DNA of 64,000 nt from Moniliella sp. 'wahieum' (Eukaryota; Basidiomycota; Moniliellomycetes; Moniliellales; Moniliellaceae). A program made the position numbers and the translations under genes. Position 1 is the stretch's first letter. Every line of letters begins with the position of its first letter. The stretch lies in NCBI GenBank assembly GCA_003971905.1, contig RSEE01000050.1:62001-126000 (forward strand). Reading direction: 5' to 3'. Below the pieces are notes generated by a model, which was given only the letters and a program-made list of their open reading frames with translations, did no database searches and was not told where the DNA came from. This document shows positions 45,532-54,493 of this stretch, in pieces.

Positions 45532-46596
45532 TTAAACGTAAAACAGGGCCGCAACTCCATCAGAGACGGAGGGGCGAGCCTCCCTCTTCAGGGTAAATTT
45601 CGACCCGCATCGCAGGGTAGGCAGCCAGGACGATCGTTTTTCCGTCTCGGACAGACCGTCCTTCTTCATGTGCACATTTTTAATGTGCCGGTGCATGTCG
45701 GCACGGCGGTGGGACGCGTGACGGCACTTGGTCAGCGGGCAAGGGAAGCGCTTGTTGCAGTTGGGATCGTGGGTCTTGAGGTGCTCCTTGAGATTGTACG
45801 CACGGTCAAACACCAACGGGCACTGGTCGCACTGGTACATGCGCGGACCCGCTGGGATGGCATACGGGCTCGCCGCTTCGCGCAGCGACTGACGAGGACG
45901 CCGCGGCGCCGCAAAGCCCGAGGCAGACGAAGTTGTTGACAACGGCGACGCCGCCGTGCGCGTCTCCCGTTCCAGCAGACCTTGCAACACAATCTCCGCT
46001 GGGATCTCGCGTTGCAGCGCAGCACGCGACAGATTCAGGAACTGCATCATCACCTTGGCCGAGGTACCGCTGGCAGCCATCTCCTTGAGGCTGGCACAGA
46101 CCGACTCGTACGTCAGGTCGTCCGAGTCGTTCGAGTCGGCCGTGGCGGGCGTGTCTGCAACCTGCGACTCGGATGGCGCCAGGGGCACGGAAGTTGAGGT
46201 GGCTGACGTGTGGCCCACCAACTCAAACAGGTGGGCTTGCACTTCATTGGAGAGACCCGGGGTGGGGGCCGTCGACACAGTCGGCGAGACCGTGTCGGCT
46301 TGCGAAAGGGGCGAGATGCCCATGAAAAATTGAGCCAGGTCAGCGGGGGGCGACGCGTCTAGCGACGCATTGCTGCTTTCGTATTCACCAGGAGAGAGGG
46401 GATAGGAAGCAGGGCTAGAGCTGATGGAAGCATCACTGAGCGAAGCGTAGTTGCCATTGGGCAGGTGCGGATCCAGAGCAAAGAGATCGGGCGCAAGCGT
46501 CAACGTGTTGTCGCGCTTGGGCTCGGTCATCATGCTGGCGACAAAGGCCTGGTAATCGACAGGGGTGGTAACAGCAGCGTTAAACAGCTCGGGCAT
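45532..46596 (-). CDS. C2H2 zinc-finger transcription factor, 354 residues
   Basis: An intact single-exon frame. The N-terminal 230 residues are acidic and Ser/Thr/Pro rich (for example SLSDASISSSPASYPLSPGE, ADTVSPTVSTAPTPGLS), as in an activation region. Two C2H2 fingers follow near residues 257-310. YQCDQCPLVFDRAYNLKEHL with KTH is classical, and FPCPLTKCRHASHRRADMHR with HIKNVH has CxxxxC spacing. A short basic tail ends KREARPSVSDGVAALFYV. Two adjacent fingers near the C-terminus are a common layout for fungal regulators. I cannot name the orthologue. A CACGTG box lies at 46889, about 290 bp before the ATG. Confidence 0.85.
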   Translation of the reverse strand: MPELFNAAVTTPVDYQAFVASMMTEPKRDNTLTLAPDLFALDPHLPNGNYASLSDASISSSPASYPLSPGEYESSNASLDASPPADLAQFFMGISPLSQADTVSPTVSTAPTPGLSNEVQAHLFELVGHTSATSTSVPLAPSESQVADTPATADSNDSDDLTYESVCASLKEMAASGTSAKVMMQFLNLSRAALQREIPAEIVLQGLLERETRTAASPLSTTSSASGFAAPRRPRQSLREAASPYAIPAGPRMYQCDQCPLVFDRAYNLKEHLKTHDPNCNKRFPCPLTKCRHASHRRADMHRHIKNVHMKKDGLSETEKRSSWLPTLRCGSKFTLKREARPSVSDGVAALFYV

Positions 46597-48317
46597 GGCG
46601 AGGACGTGGGATGGGAAGAAAAAAAAGAGAGAAGAAAGATGGGGGTGGTGGTGGGGGAGACGAAGAAGGAGGGTGGGGGGGGCGCGAGGCGGGCATCGAC
46701 GCTGCGCAGTTACTTTTTAACGACGAACGCTCGCATGCGCCCGCAGCCGGCAGCCAGGCACCAGGGCGGTGCGGGAGCGGGCACTGGGGCTGTGTATTGT
46801 GGCTGCCGCCTACGAGCGACTCATTGTAGTCAGCGTACCGATGGATCATCGAACATCATGCATCATGTGATGCATCTTTGCGGTTACCCACGTGGTGGCT
46901 GCAGGGGGAGGGGCGGCAGGGGGGCAGCCGGCCGGAGCAGCACGCACGGAGGCAGGATAGCAGGACCGGACAAGACCGGACAAGGCCGGACCAACGGGCC
47001 CCAAGCGCCGCATTCTCGGCGAGTTTCATGGAGAGCGCTCTGGCGGGCGTGCATTCTCGGCATGTGGTCATCGGTTGATCGAACTCATCGATCATCGTGT
47101 AGCACAGCGTGGCGCTTGTCCAGCCACCGGGCACCAGCCATTGCCCCCGGACAGAAACGGCGATTGAGCGCGGACACCCAATCCCTGCCCCCCGCTGCTT
47201 TGCGGGTACGCCCTGCTACGCCCTCGGGCCTCGGACCCCCGAAAACCAACGTTCAATTCTTCATGTCCGGTGCCGGCCGGATTACGGTAACCCAATCAAT
47301 GGTACCTGATGCGTGCCATGAGGTGCACGAGGCCTGAGGGGTACCTAGCCAGCACGGCCAGAGCAGGCCAGGGCCGCAGCAACGCAAGTGGGCACAGGGC
47401 CACCCACCATCCACCCCCCACCCTCGGTTTCTGGCCGCTGCAGAGGCGTACGCTGTTTCATGTGCCCCTCCATCACACTACTCATCTTCCCCCTCGCCCT
47501 CCCGCGCCTCTGCCCAGCGCCCGCCCCGCACCCACGCCTACTAACCCTACCCCCGCCCCCCCCGCCCCCGCAGGCCGCTCAGTCATGCTTTGTTGGCCTC
47601 ATGCACATGCGTCGTTCATATATGCAACGCAACACGCAACACGCGGCCAGCATCTCCAAACTCATCTCGACGGGGACATGCACTGATGCCGAGATAGGTG
47701 CTTGCGCTCTACTCCAACCCCCCGTCCGGCACAATCGTGGCGAGAATGGTGGCTGTCTGACGCTCCTTCTCTCCCTCTCTCCTCAGTGCGTCAGCTGGGA
47801 AGAAAATCATTGACCGTCCGCCCTGTCCCGCACCCCTGCGTACCCCACGGTCACCCCCCGCTTCAGACCTTCGCGTCAACACATCCAACAGACACTCCCC
47901 AGTCAACCGGCCACCCCTGCACCTTGGACCGTCCGACTGCTTCTCCGTCGCACCAAACATTGATAACAACATGGGGGGGGGACGCACATACGTGGGTTTC
48001 ATATCATGGAGAACAGAGGGTGGGGGGGCGAAAGAGGGGGCATGCAGAGGGGAAACAATAGTGTAGGTTCGAACGGCCATTGGTGTGGAGACGGTAACGG
48101 CGGCCGGGGATGGAAGGTGGCCGCGTTCACGTTTTATGCTCTGCCCCAAATGAGGTGTGTGAAAAAACGAGGTGAAGGAGGGGGGGCAACAGTCGATCGA
48201 GCGACTCCACTCACGTTTTTATCCGCCCTACACGCCACGCCAAAAAGGGTTTATCCCCCCGCCCCCCACACGACGCAAAAATGCCATTCCACGAACGCGA
48301 ACAGCGCGGACCGCAAG
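46597..48317. other. Intergenic, 1.7 kb
   Basis: Upstream of the C2H2 gene and downstream of the Whi5-like gene. CATCATGCATCATGTGATGC near 46855-46875 is a palindromic run; CACGTG lies at 46889; CCAACGTTCAATTC near 47249. Open frames are Pro/Arg/His rich and unsupported. Part of 48000-48317 may be 3' untranslated sequence of the Whi5-like gene. Confidence 0.5.
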
Positions 48318-49266
48318 CTACACGCCTGCCACGCGCACCCGTTCGTTGGTACTTCTGCCTCGTCGGCGAGTGGGATGGAGGGCCGGGAGGAACGCTTCCT
48401 TGGATCGGTTGGGGTCGAGCTGCCCAAACCACCATGGAGCCAACGTGGGCCCAAAAGGCCGCATAGTTGGTTGGTACAGGTGCTTCCTTCCCTCCCGCGC
48501 CGTCACCGTGGTAGGGCGTGGGGCGCGGTGCGGGGGTGGAGAAAACAACAGGGCGGGGCCCCGGACGCTTCTGTGGTCGTCGCGCTCGAACCGGAGATGG
48601 GGGAAATGATGCTCAAGGGGGCAGAGCGACGGGTAGCGTGCGCGGGCGGCTTTGCGCGCCGGCGTCGAGGCGGGCGGCGCCATCAACGATGCCTGCGCCA
48701 ACAACGACATATTGTCGTACCCCGGCTGGCGCACGCGAGAGCACTCGGCGCCCGGAACTTGTTCGCCCTGTCGGTACAGGCCGCCTCCCAATACACTGTT
48801 GCTGACGGATGCGGTGGTAGTGCTCACACATTTACTTGTCCGTCCTTGTCCGTGTCCTTGTGCTTGTCCTGGTTTGGGGCCAAGCGGGCCAAGCGCCTTG
48901 TTTTCGTGTTTGGCCGCATTAGGGGTACTTGGGGCACATGGTCCGAACAGATCACCACTGCGGGTGGTGGCAGCGCGTGAGTGCGCTGTTTCTTGTAATA
49001 CAGATTTTTCCACCTCTGAGAGGGTTTGTTTGGCCTGGACCAGCGCAAGCATTGGGTACAGCGAGGTCAGTGGGGTATTCCGGAATCAAGTCACCGAAAG
49101 AGACGCACCCAGCCATTTTGGACTTTGAAGTGAGCGTACCGCAGGCGCTTTGCACATATCTGGGCCATGCGCTCGAGCTCCACGCCATCCAAACGCTGTC
49201 TTGGTGGTGATGGCGCGTCGGACTCGGGCACGGAGCGTAGGTGCTGGTGCTGGGAGGTATGCTCAT
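48318..49266 (-). CDS. Whi5/Nrm1-family G1 transcription repressor-like protein
   Basis: A short conserved core is formed only after splicing. Exon one reads RLDGVELERMAQICAKRLRY then AHFKVQNGW. An intron from about 49115 (GTGCGTCTC) to about 49046 (GGTCCAG) joins it to AKQTLSEVEKSVL. The joined pattern, RLxYAxxKVxxGWxxxxLxEVE, is the GTB motif by which Whi5, Nrm1 and relatives bind the SBF/MBF G1 transcription factors. The rest is disordered, as in the family: PCAPSTPNAAKHENKALGPL, MSLLAQASLMAPP and an Arg/Pro-rich tail to 48318. Start is taken at ATG 49266 (MSIPPSTSTYAPCPSPTRHH); one lost base near 49205 is needed to reach the core frame. Recognition rests on the motif only; overall length of about 290 residues fits. 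Confidence 0.65.
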
Positions 49267-49776
49267 GGATGCAACAAGACAAGGAATAGGAAGTGCAAAG
49301 GCACTGGGCGGCGTAAGGGCGTAGACGAGGCGGGAACGAGAGATGTGCTGATGGTGGGGTAGGCGACGGGATGGCCAGTTGTGCGATAGTTGTGCTGTGG
49401 TGTTGGTCTCTACGGCGCGGCGCTTGCTTGCGTTTGGCGTCCCACTCCGCTGCGTCACGTGGCCAAAACCAGCGCTTGCAGTTCGCGTACCATCAAGCTC
49501 ACCACGTGACGCGGCACGTGCCGCATCACGGGTACCATAGCAGGTTGTACCGATTCGGCACACCCTCATCACATCACAGTCCGTCAAGCGTCACATGTCA
49601 CACGTCACGCAAGTATTCAAACGTTCAATGTTCCTGCATCATGCATCATGCGTCGTGGTACTTTAGACTCGGAACCGGTTCTTCTTATTTCCGTTGGGTT
49701 CGGGCGTATTTCGACGCGCCTTTTAAGCACCGTCACCCCCGCCACCACTCCCTCCTCCACCCCCACCCTTGGCGCC
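49267..49776. promoter_or_regulatory. Divergent promoter of the Whi5-like and riboflavin synthase genes
   Basis: 510 bp with CACGTG at 49456, 49503 and 49515. TTTTAAG at about 49721 sits 56 bp before the riboflavin synthase ATG. Short GTCACATGTCACACGTCACG units lie near 49589-49608, with AAACGTTCAATGTTC and GCATCATGCATCATGCG just after. Confidence 0.6.
49719..49728 (+). promoter_or_regulatory. TATA-like element of riboflavin synthase
   Basis: CCTTTTAAGC about 50-58 bp upstream of the ATG at 49777, followed by a C-rich leader. Confidence 0.45.
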
Positions 49777-50701
49777 ATGTTCACCGGTCTGATCGAGATC
49801 TCCGCACCCGTTCTGCAAGTGGAGAACCATGACACCTCCGAAGCTGGAGGCAACGGGTTCTCCCTTACCATCGGTGATGCCGCCTCAATTCTGGACGACT
49901 GCCACATTGGAGACAGCATTGCGGTGCAAGGTAAGTTGCCCCCCCCCCTGGCCTGCCTTGCTGGCCGCACCGCTTTCGATTGGGCGTACTGACCCTTCTC
50001 CTCCTCCCTCGCAGGCGCATGCTTGACTGTCACGGACTTTTCCAAGACGGACAAGGGCGGATGGTTCAAAGTCGGACTCGCGCCCGAGACGCTGCAGCGG
50101 ACCAACTTGGGCTCGGTCCGGCCGGGCCAAAAAGTCAACTGCGAACGAGCGATGAGTGGGCACACGCGGTTTGGAGGACACCAGGTCCAAGGACACGTCG
50201 ATACCGTTGCCACCCTCTTGTCTCTCGCGCCGACGGGAAACGCATTGACGCTCACGTTGCGTCTGCGCTCGGCCGCCGGCTTCCCACTCCTGCCCAGTGC
50301 GCCCCGTACCTCATCCCCAAGGGTTCATCACGCTCAACGGAGCGAGCTTGACCTTGTTGATGTTAGTCCGCCTCGGGTGGCGCGCTCACCGCACAGCAGC
50401 GCCACCTCTCCCCCGACGCATACCAAGCCAACTTGCACGACTTCCCCCCGCCTTCAGAGGAGAAGGAAACGATCGAGTTGACCGTCATGCTCATTGCTCA
50501 CACCCAGTCCATCATTGATCTCCCTAACCTCCACCCAGGCGACGCGGTCAATGTCGAGTTTGATATGGCGGGCAAGTATGTGGTCAGGTCGGTGCAGGGC
50601 GCCTTGGCCGCTGCCCCAGCAGCCGGTGGGGACGACTCCAGCACAGCGCTGGAACGTTGGTGGAGCACATTGTGCGCAAGGTCGTGGCGGAGCACAAGTA
50701 A
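49777..50701 (+). CDS. RIB5: Riboflavin synthase
   Basis: Makes riboflavin from two molecules of 6,7-dimethyl-8-ribityllumazine, the last step of vitamin B2 synthesis. The start MFTGLIEISAPVLQVENHD carries the invariant MFTG. DDCHIGDSIAVQ is followed by an intron, 49931-50014, then GACLTVTDFSKTD, with the conserved GxCLTV. APETLQRTNLGSVRPGQKVN and ERAMSGHTRFGGHQVQGHVD finish the first barrel. The second barrel shows LIPKGFITLNGASLT and VDVSPP, then TVMLIAHTQSIIDLPNLHPG and DAVNVEFDMAGKYV. It ends IVRKVVAEHK and TAA. Frame changes near 50320, 50375 and 50650 look like lost bases. Length of about 270 residues is slightly above yeast Rib5. Confidence 0.94.
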
Positions 50702-52725
50702 TTCATCTCTTACCGTAGGTGGTCCTTGTCCGGTCATGGTGACCCTCCAGCCCTCTCGCGTTGGCTCTTCAACGCTTTGGGGCCCTTTGACGGCCCTGTC
50801 GCGCGCTACTAATGGTCTCTGTCCAATCCCCTAATTCTATCCCATCCCTCGATTCGATCCCCTCCCTGCTGAGGGGCCAACGGCCAACGCAGTGCCCTGG
50901 TCCGAGTGGGCCAACCGAGACGCCTTGGATCCCTGGTGCTGGACGCGCCACTCCTCTAGTGCGATAGGATATATGGTTCTGGAGGAGAGCCGCATCGTTT
51001 TTGTCCTTTCTCATCGCAGGATCGGCGAAGTAGTGCCTGGTGTGATCGTGAGGGACAGGCTGTGAGCACGGCAGTGGCGTCAGGAGCGTTAGAGTCAGGG
51101 AACGTTGTCACCACATCGACATGCAGCTTGTAGCGAAGGCGAGGGCCAAGACCTGGGTTTCGGCTGCTCCATGTTTGGGGCCGTCGGGGTTGGTAAACAT
51201 CCCAGACTTCGGATCCGATCCCATGTTGTATTGTGATCTTGGCCTAGGACGGGGTGTATGTGTATGGTGCGAAGGAGTAGCTTCCCGAGGAGTCTGCTGG
51301 ACCTTAATTGCAACAGCTCAACCAGCCCAAATCTTCTAGTGCCAACACCATCTTTTAGTCTATACTTACAGCACTGCTGTTGAGCAGGTTACGAGGTCCA
51401 AGGTAAGGCTTTTTCGAGCGAAGAAGAGAGAACGGAAGAAGAGTGGAAGGGTGCATTGTTACATCGGGTACTCCTACGTGGTAGTCATCTCTATCCAAAA
51501 TTACTTATCACCCAGCAAAAATAATAATCAAGACAAACGCATACACAGAGAACACATTCAGTTGAAGGTCCATCCATATCATTGACCGAGCTTAAGGCTG
51601 GGACAGGGAAAACACTACGCCTAAAGGGAGCCGTTCATCTTGCGTGTGTTACTTGGTAGCGCCGCCACTGTTAAGGAACCAGGGGAACTGCCAGGATATC
51701 AGGGACCTCTGGTGCTCGCCATTCGATCCCGTAACCGAGGTAGCGCATGTGGACACGGATGAACGTGGTAGACATTTTCCGAGCGAGGAACCATTTCCAT
51801 TGAGATTCAGTAGTCAGATCCTTCCAGTGCGCAAACATCTTAGCCGCTGTTTTGGTGCCGTAATAACCTCGCGTCGTCAAAACCAAGGGAAAAAAGGCCC
51901 TTGAGTGAGTACCTGGTACTTGATGTTCTTGTCGCACTCTGCTTGTTCCAGCAGCCGAAGATTCTTGAATCTAAAAAGTTGTGCTGGTCCGAATGGAGTG
52001 CCTTTGATGGACTGGCCTCAGGTCAGGTGGAGTGATGACCACGGATGAAGTAGCCGTAGATGAGTGAGTAGCGACGGATGGGGTGTTGACGTGCCGAGTG
52101 TTGACGTATGGGGTGTATTTGGCCAGGGTGAGGGGTTGTGATGGGTGCAAGGGGTGTAGGTGTCAAACGGAGGGTGTGTAGCCCCGTAAGCGTATCAGGG
52201 TTAATGATTGATGCGGAGTATCCGGAAGTGTAAAAGTGACCTGGTTGAGGTTTTGTGTGCTTCACTTCCAACCCAGCATCATCCTCTGCCTCACGTTCAC
52301 CTCTCTGCGTCTGAGTCCGCACAGGAGGTGGGCTACCGGGGTGCAACTACCGCCAGTGTGGCACCAGAGATAAGACCCGCCTCTGTTCGTCTAGGCGACG
52401 ATACTTCTCATTGTATCTCCAAAACTAGCACGTTCCAAGCTTGGGCAAAACGCCAAAAAATCGGATGCGCTATTGTAGCAATGGTTTTATGGGGAAAAGG
52501 TAGAGATAAATTCGGAGGGAGAGGGCACGCAGAGAATACAAGATTAAGAGCAGAGTTGTCACGCAAAGACAACAAGTTCAGCAGAAACTGTCTAAGAGGG
52601 TGTCGCGAGGGATAGGATACGGAGGGTACCAGCAACGCGGACAAGGTAACCAAACCAAACCAAATGGGCCAGCATGCGGGACCAATGAAAACAAAATCGA
52701 TCGAGTCATGGAAGCGGAGCACAGC
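50702..52725. other. Intergenic, 2 kb, with one retroelement-like scrap
   Basis: AT content rises here. Contains the fragment at 51671-51985 (listed separately) and short GGGGTGTTGACGTGCCGAGTGTTGACG repeats split over 52079-52110. No host gene or RNA is supported. Confidence 0.45.
51671..51985 (-). mobile_element. Scrap of a retroelement-like coding sequence, copy 2
   Basis: An open stretch reading FKNLRLLEQAECDKNIKYQV, LTQGPFFPLVLTTRGYYG, then WKWFLARKMSTTFIRVHMRY. DNA of 51880-51985 is related to 34958-35068. The layout, a charged KY segment, a PFV-like segment, a G, then an Arg-rich helix, resembles the end of LINE-type reverse transcriptase proteins in lower eukaryotes. I hold this loosely. 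No target-site duplication or tail was found. Confidence 0.4.
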
Positions 52726-54493
52726 TCACACAGCCAAAGCATGGATATTGTAATCCACCAATCCCGGGTGTACCGACCACTTGTTGAAAATGTTGGTCGT
52801 CAAGTTCGGCTTGCCAAACAAAACTTTGACGCCAGCCAGAACCGAGTTGATGTACGCGCCTGACCGGTTATCGCCCGTCTGCTTGTACGACCCGGGACCG
52901 TCAGTCGCAGGGCCGGCCAGCCAGGATCCCGAGCGGTCTGGAACGTGTATGGCAACTGGGTGGCCTGCAGAACTTGTTCAACTTGGTTTGGCTTTGGGTT
53001 CGCTTGGACGTGCTGCTGGTGTGCGCGACGGAGTGGGACAGACGGGCCATCTCTTGCCAGTCGTAGGGATCGTTGCTCCCCGACCGGGCCAGATTGGACT
53101 GGATCCAAGACGCGACGTGAATGTTGATCCACGGACGGAGAAGATCCTTGTTGGTCAACTTGGTCAAGTCCAACGGATCCGAAGACTGGTAGTCCGTCAA
53201 TGCACCCGACCCTTCGCCTTGACTGATTGCGCCCGCTTGCCACGATACCTTGTGGTGTTTGACAGTGGCATGCTGCTTGAACAAGGTCAGCTCATTGCTG
53301 TCTTGACCCGGCGTGACTTGGAGAAGGCCCCAGGCAGGACCGTCACCATCTTGTTGTCAAAGTCAGACTCGGCTCGAATGTCAGCAAGGATGAAGCGCGC
53401 CGCCACACGGGCAGGCATCTCATTCCAGTACCGTGCCGCTGCGTGCCACACGGCATCCACAGTTTCATTGAACAAGCCACCCTTCAGCTGTTCCAAGTCG
53501 TCGGCCCAGGCCATAATCTGTGCAAATCCGTGCTCAGCTCTGCCTTGCTGTACCCATCGTGCGGCCAGACGGTACCAGTAGGGGTTGCTCCGGCAGAGGA
53601 ACTGCTGGAGGAAGCACTACTGGGGAAGAACTTGAGGTGCTAGTAGCACTGCTGCTGCTTTGCGTAGAAGAGCTCTTGGGCTTGCACGTTGACTTGTGGC
53701 TTCCTGTAGACGACGTAACGCTGGACGAGCTCCAAGACTTGGAGGAGGTGGGGTACTCGACATGGACTTGGAGTTGGATTGCGTGTTAGTCGAGGAAACC
53801 GTGGAAGAAGTCTTGGTGCTTGAAGCCGCCGTGGACTTGGACGCGGAGGAAGAAGACTTGGACGCGGAGGAGGAGGACTTGGACGAAGACGATGGAGGAA
53901 GCACGAGGTGGGGACATTCATGCTCTTGGTCTTGGGGCCGTTGTACCCACCCGTAGCCCAGGCAGGACAGCTGCCAGCACCCGCTGAGCTGCCAGAACCG
54001 TGGGAAGTGCTCTTCGAACTCGAGGAACCCGAACCTGAACCCGAACCTGAGCCTGAACCTGAGCCGGAACCCGAGCCTGAGCCTGAGCCCGAGCCTGAAC
54101 CCGAGCCTGAACCCGAGCCCGAGCCCGAGCCAGAGGCCCGAGCCCGAGCCAGAGCCCGATCCTGAGCCCGAGCCCGAGCCAGAACCAGAGTTGGAACCCG
54201 AGCCAGTGGAGGTGGGGCGAGCAGAAGCAGAAGAAGAGGAGCCAACCTCCGGGGACGCAGCGCGACGAGGATTTCCCCTGGTTGCCGGCTGCGCGAGGGC
54301 TTTGGACACGGCTTGGGAAGGGGTAAAGCCACGTGGATAGAGCGGGCTTTAGGCTGCGCCGTCAAGGCAGTGGGTGCGCCGTGTGGGACTGAGCGGGCGC
54401 ATGAAGCACACGGATGGGCAGTGCACTGACCCCAACGCCAAGGTGGGCGAGGAGCAGGAGGAAGAGGAGACCGACCAGCGGACGAGGGTGCAT
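52726..54493 (-). CDS. Secreted Ser/Gly-rich protein with lysozyme-like (SLT/GH23-type) domain
   Basis: Probable extracellular glycan-cleaving protein. [20 protein letters not shown] at the start is a strong signal peptide. A Ser-Gly repeat of about 50 residues (54190-54020) is followed by [20 protein letters not shown] and a long Ser-rich linker. The folded part begins [15 protein letters not shown] and [35 protein letters not shown] supplies the ES motif of transglycosylase/lysozyme-type enzymes, and [15 protein letters not shown] supplies the GLLQVTP motif expected next. [69 protein letters not shown] and [17 protein letters not shown] complete it, with TGA at 52726. Frame changes near 54370, 54150, 53900, 53600, 53350, 53260 and 52960 look like lost bases. 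The fold call rests on two motifs; the substrate, peptidoglycan or chitin-like, is open. Confidence 0.62.
54018..54192 (-). repeat. Hexanucleotide Ser-Gly coding repeat
   Basis: About 28 units of a six-base repeat, GAGCC(T/C)/GAACC(T/C) on the plus strand, encoding Ser-Gly on the minus strand. A shorter run of the same unit (GAGCCTGAGCCTGAGCC) lies at 37208-37229 just beyond MAP1. Confidence 0.85.
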
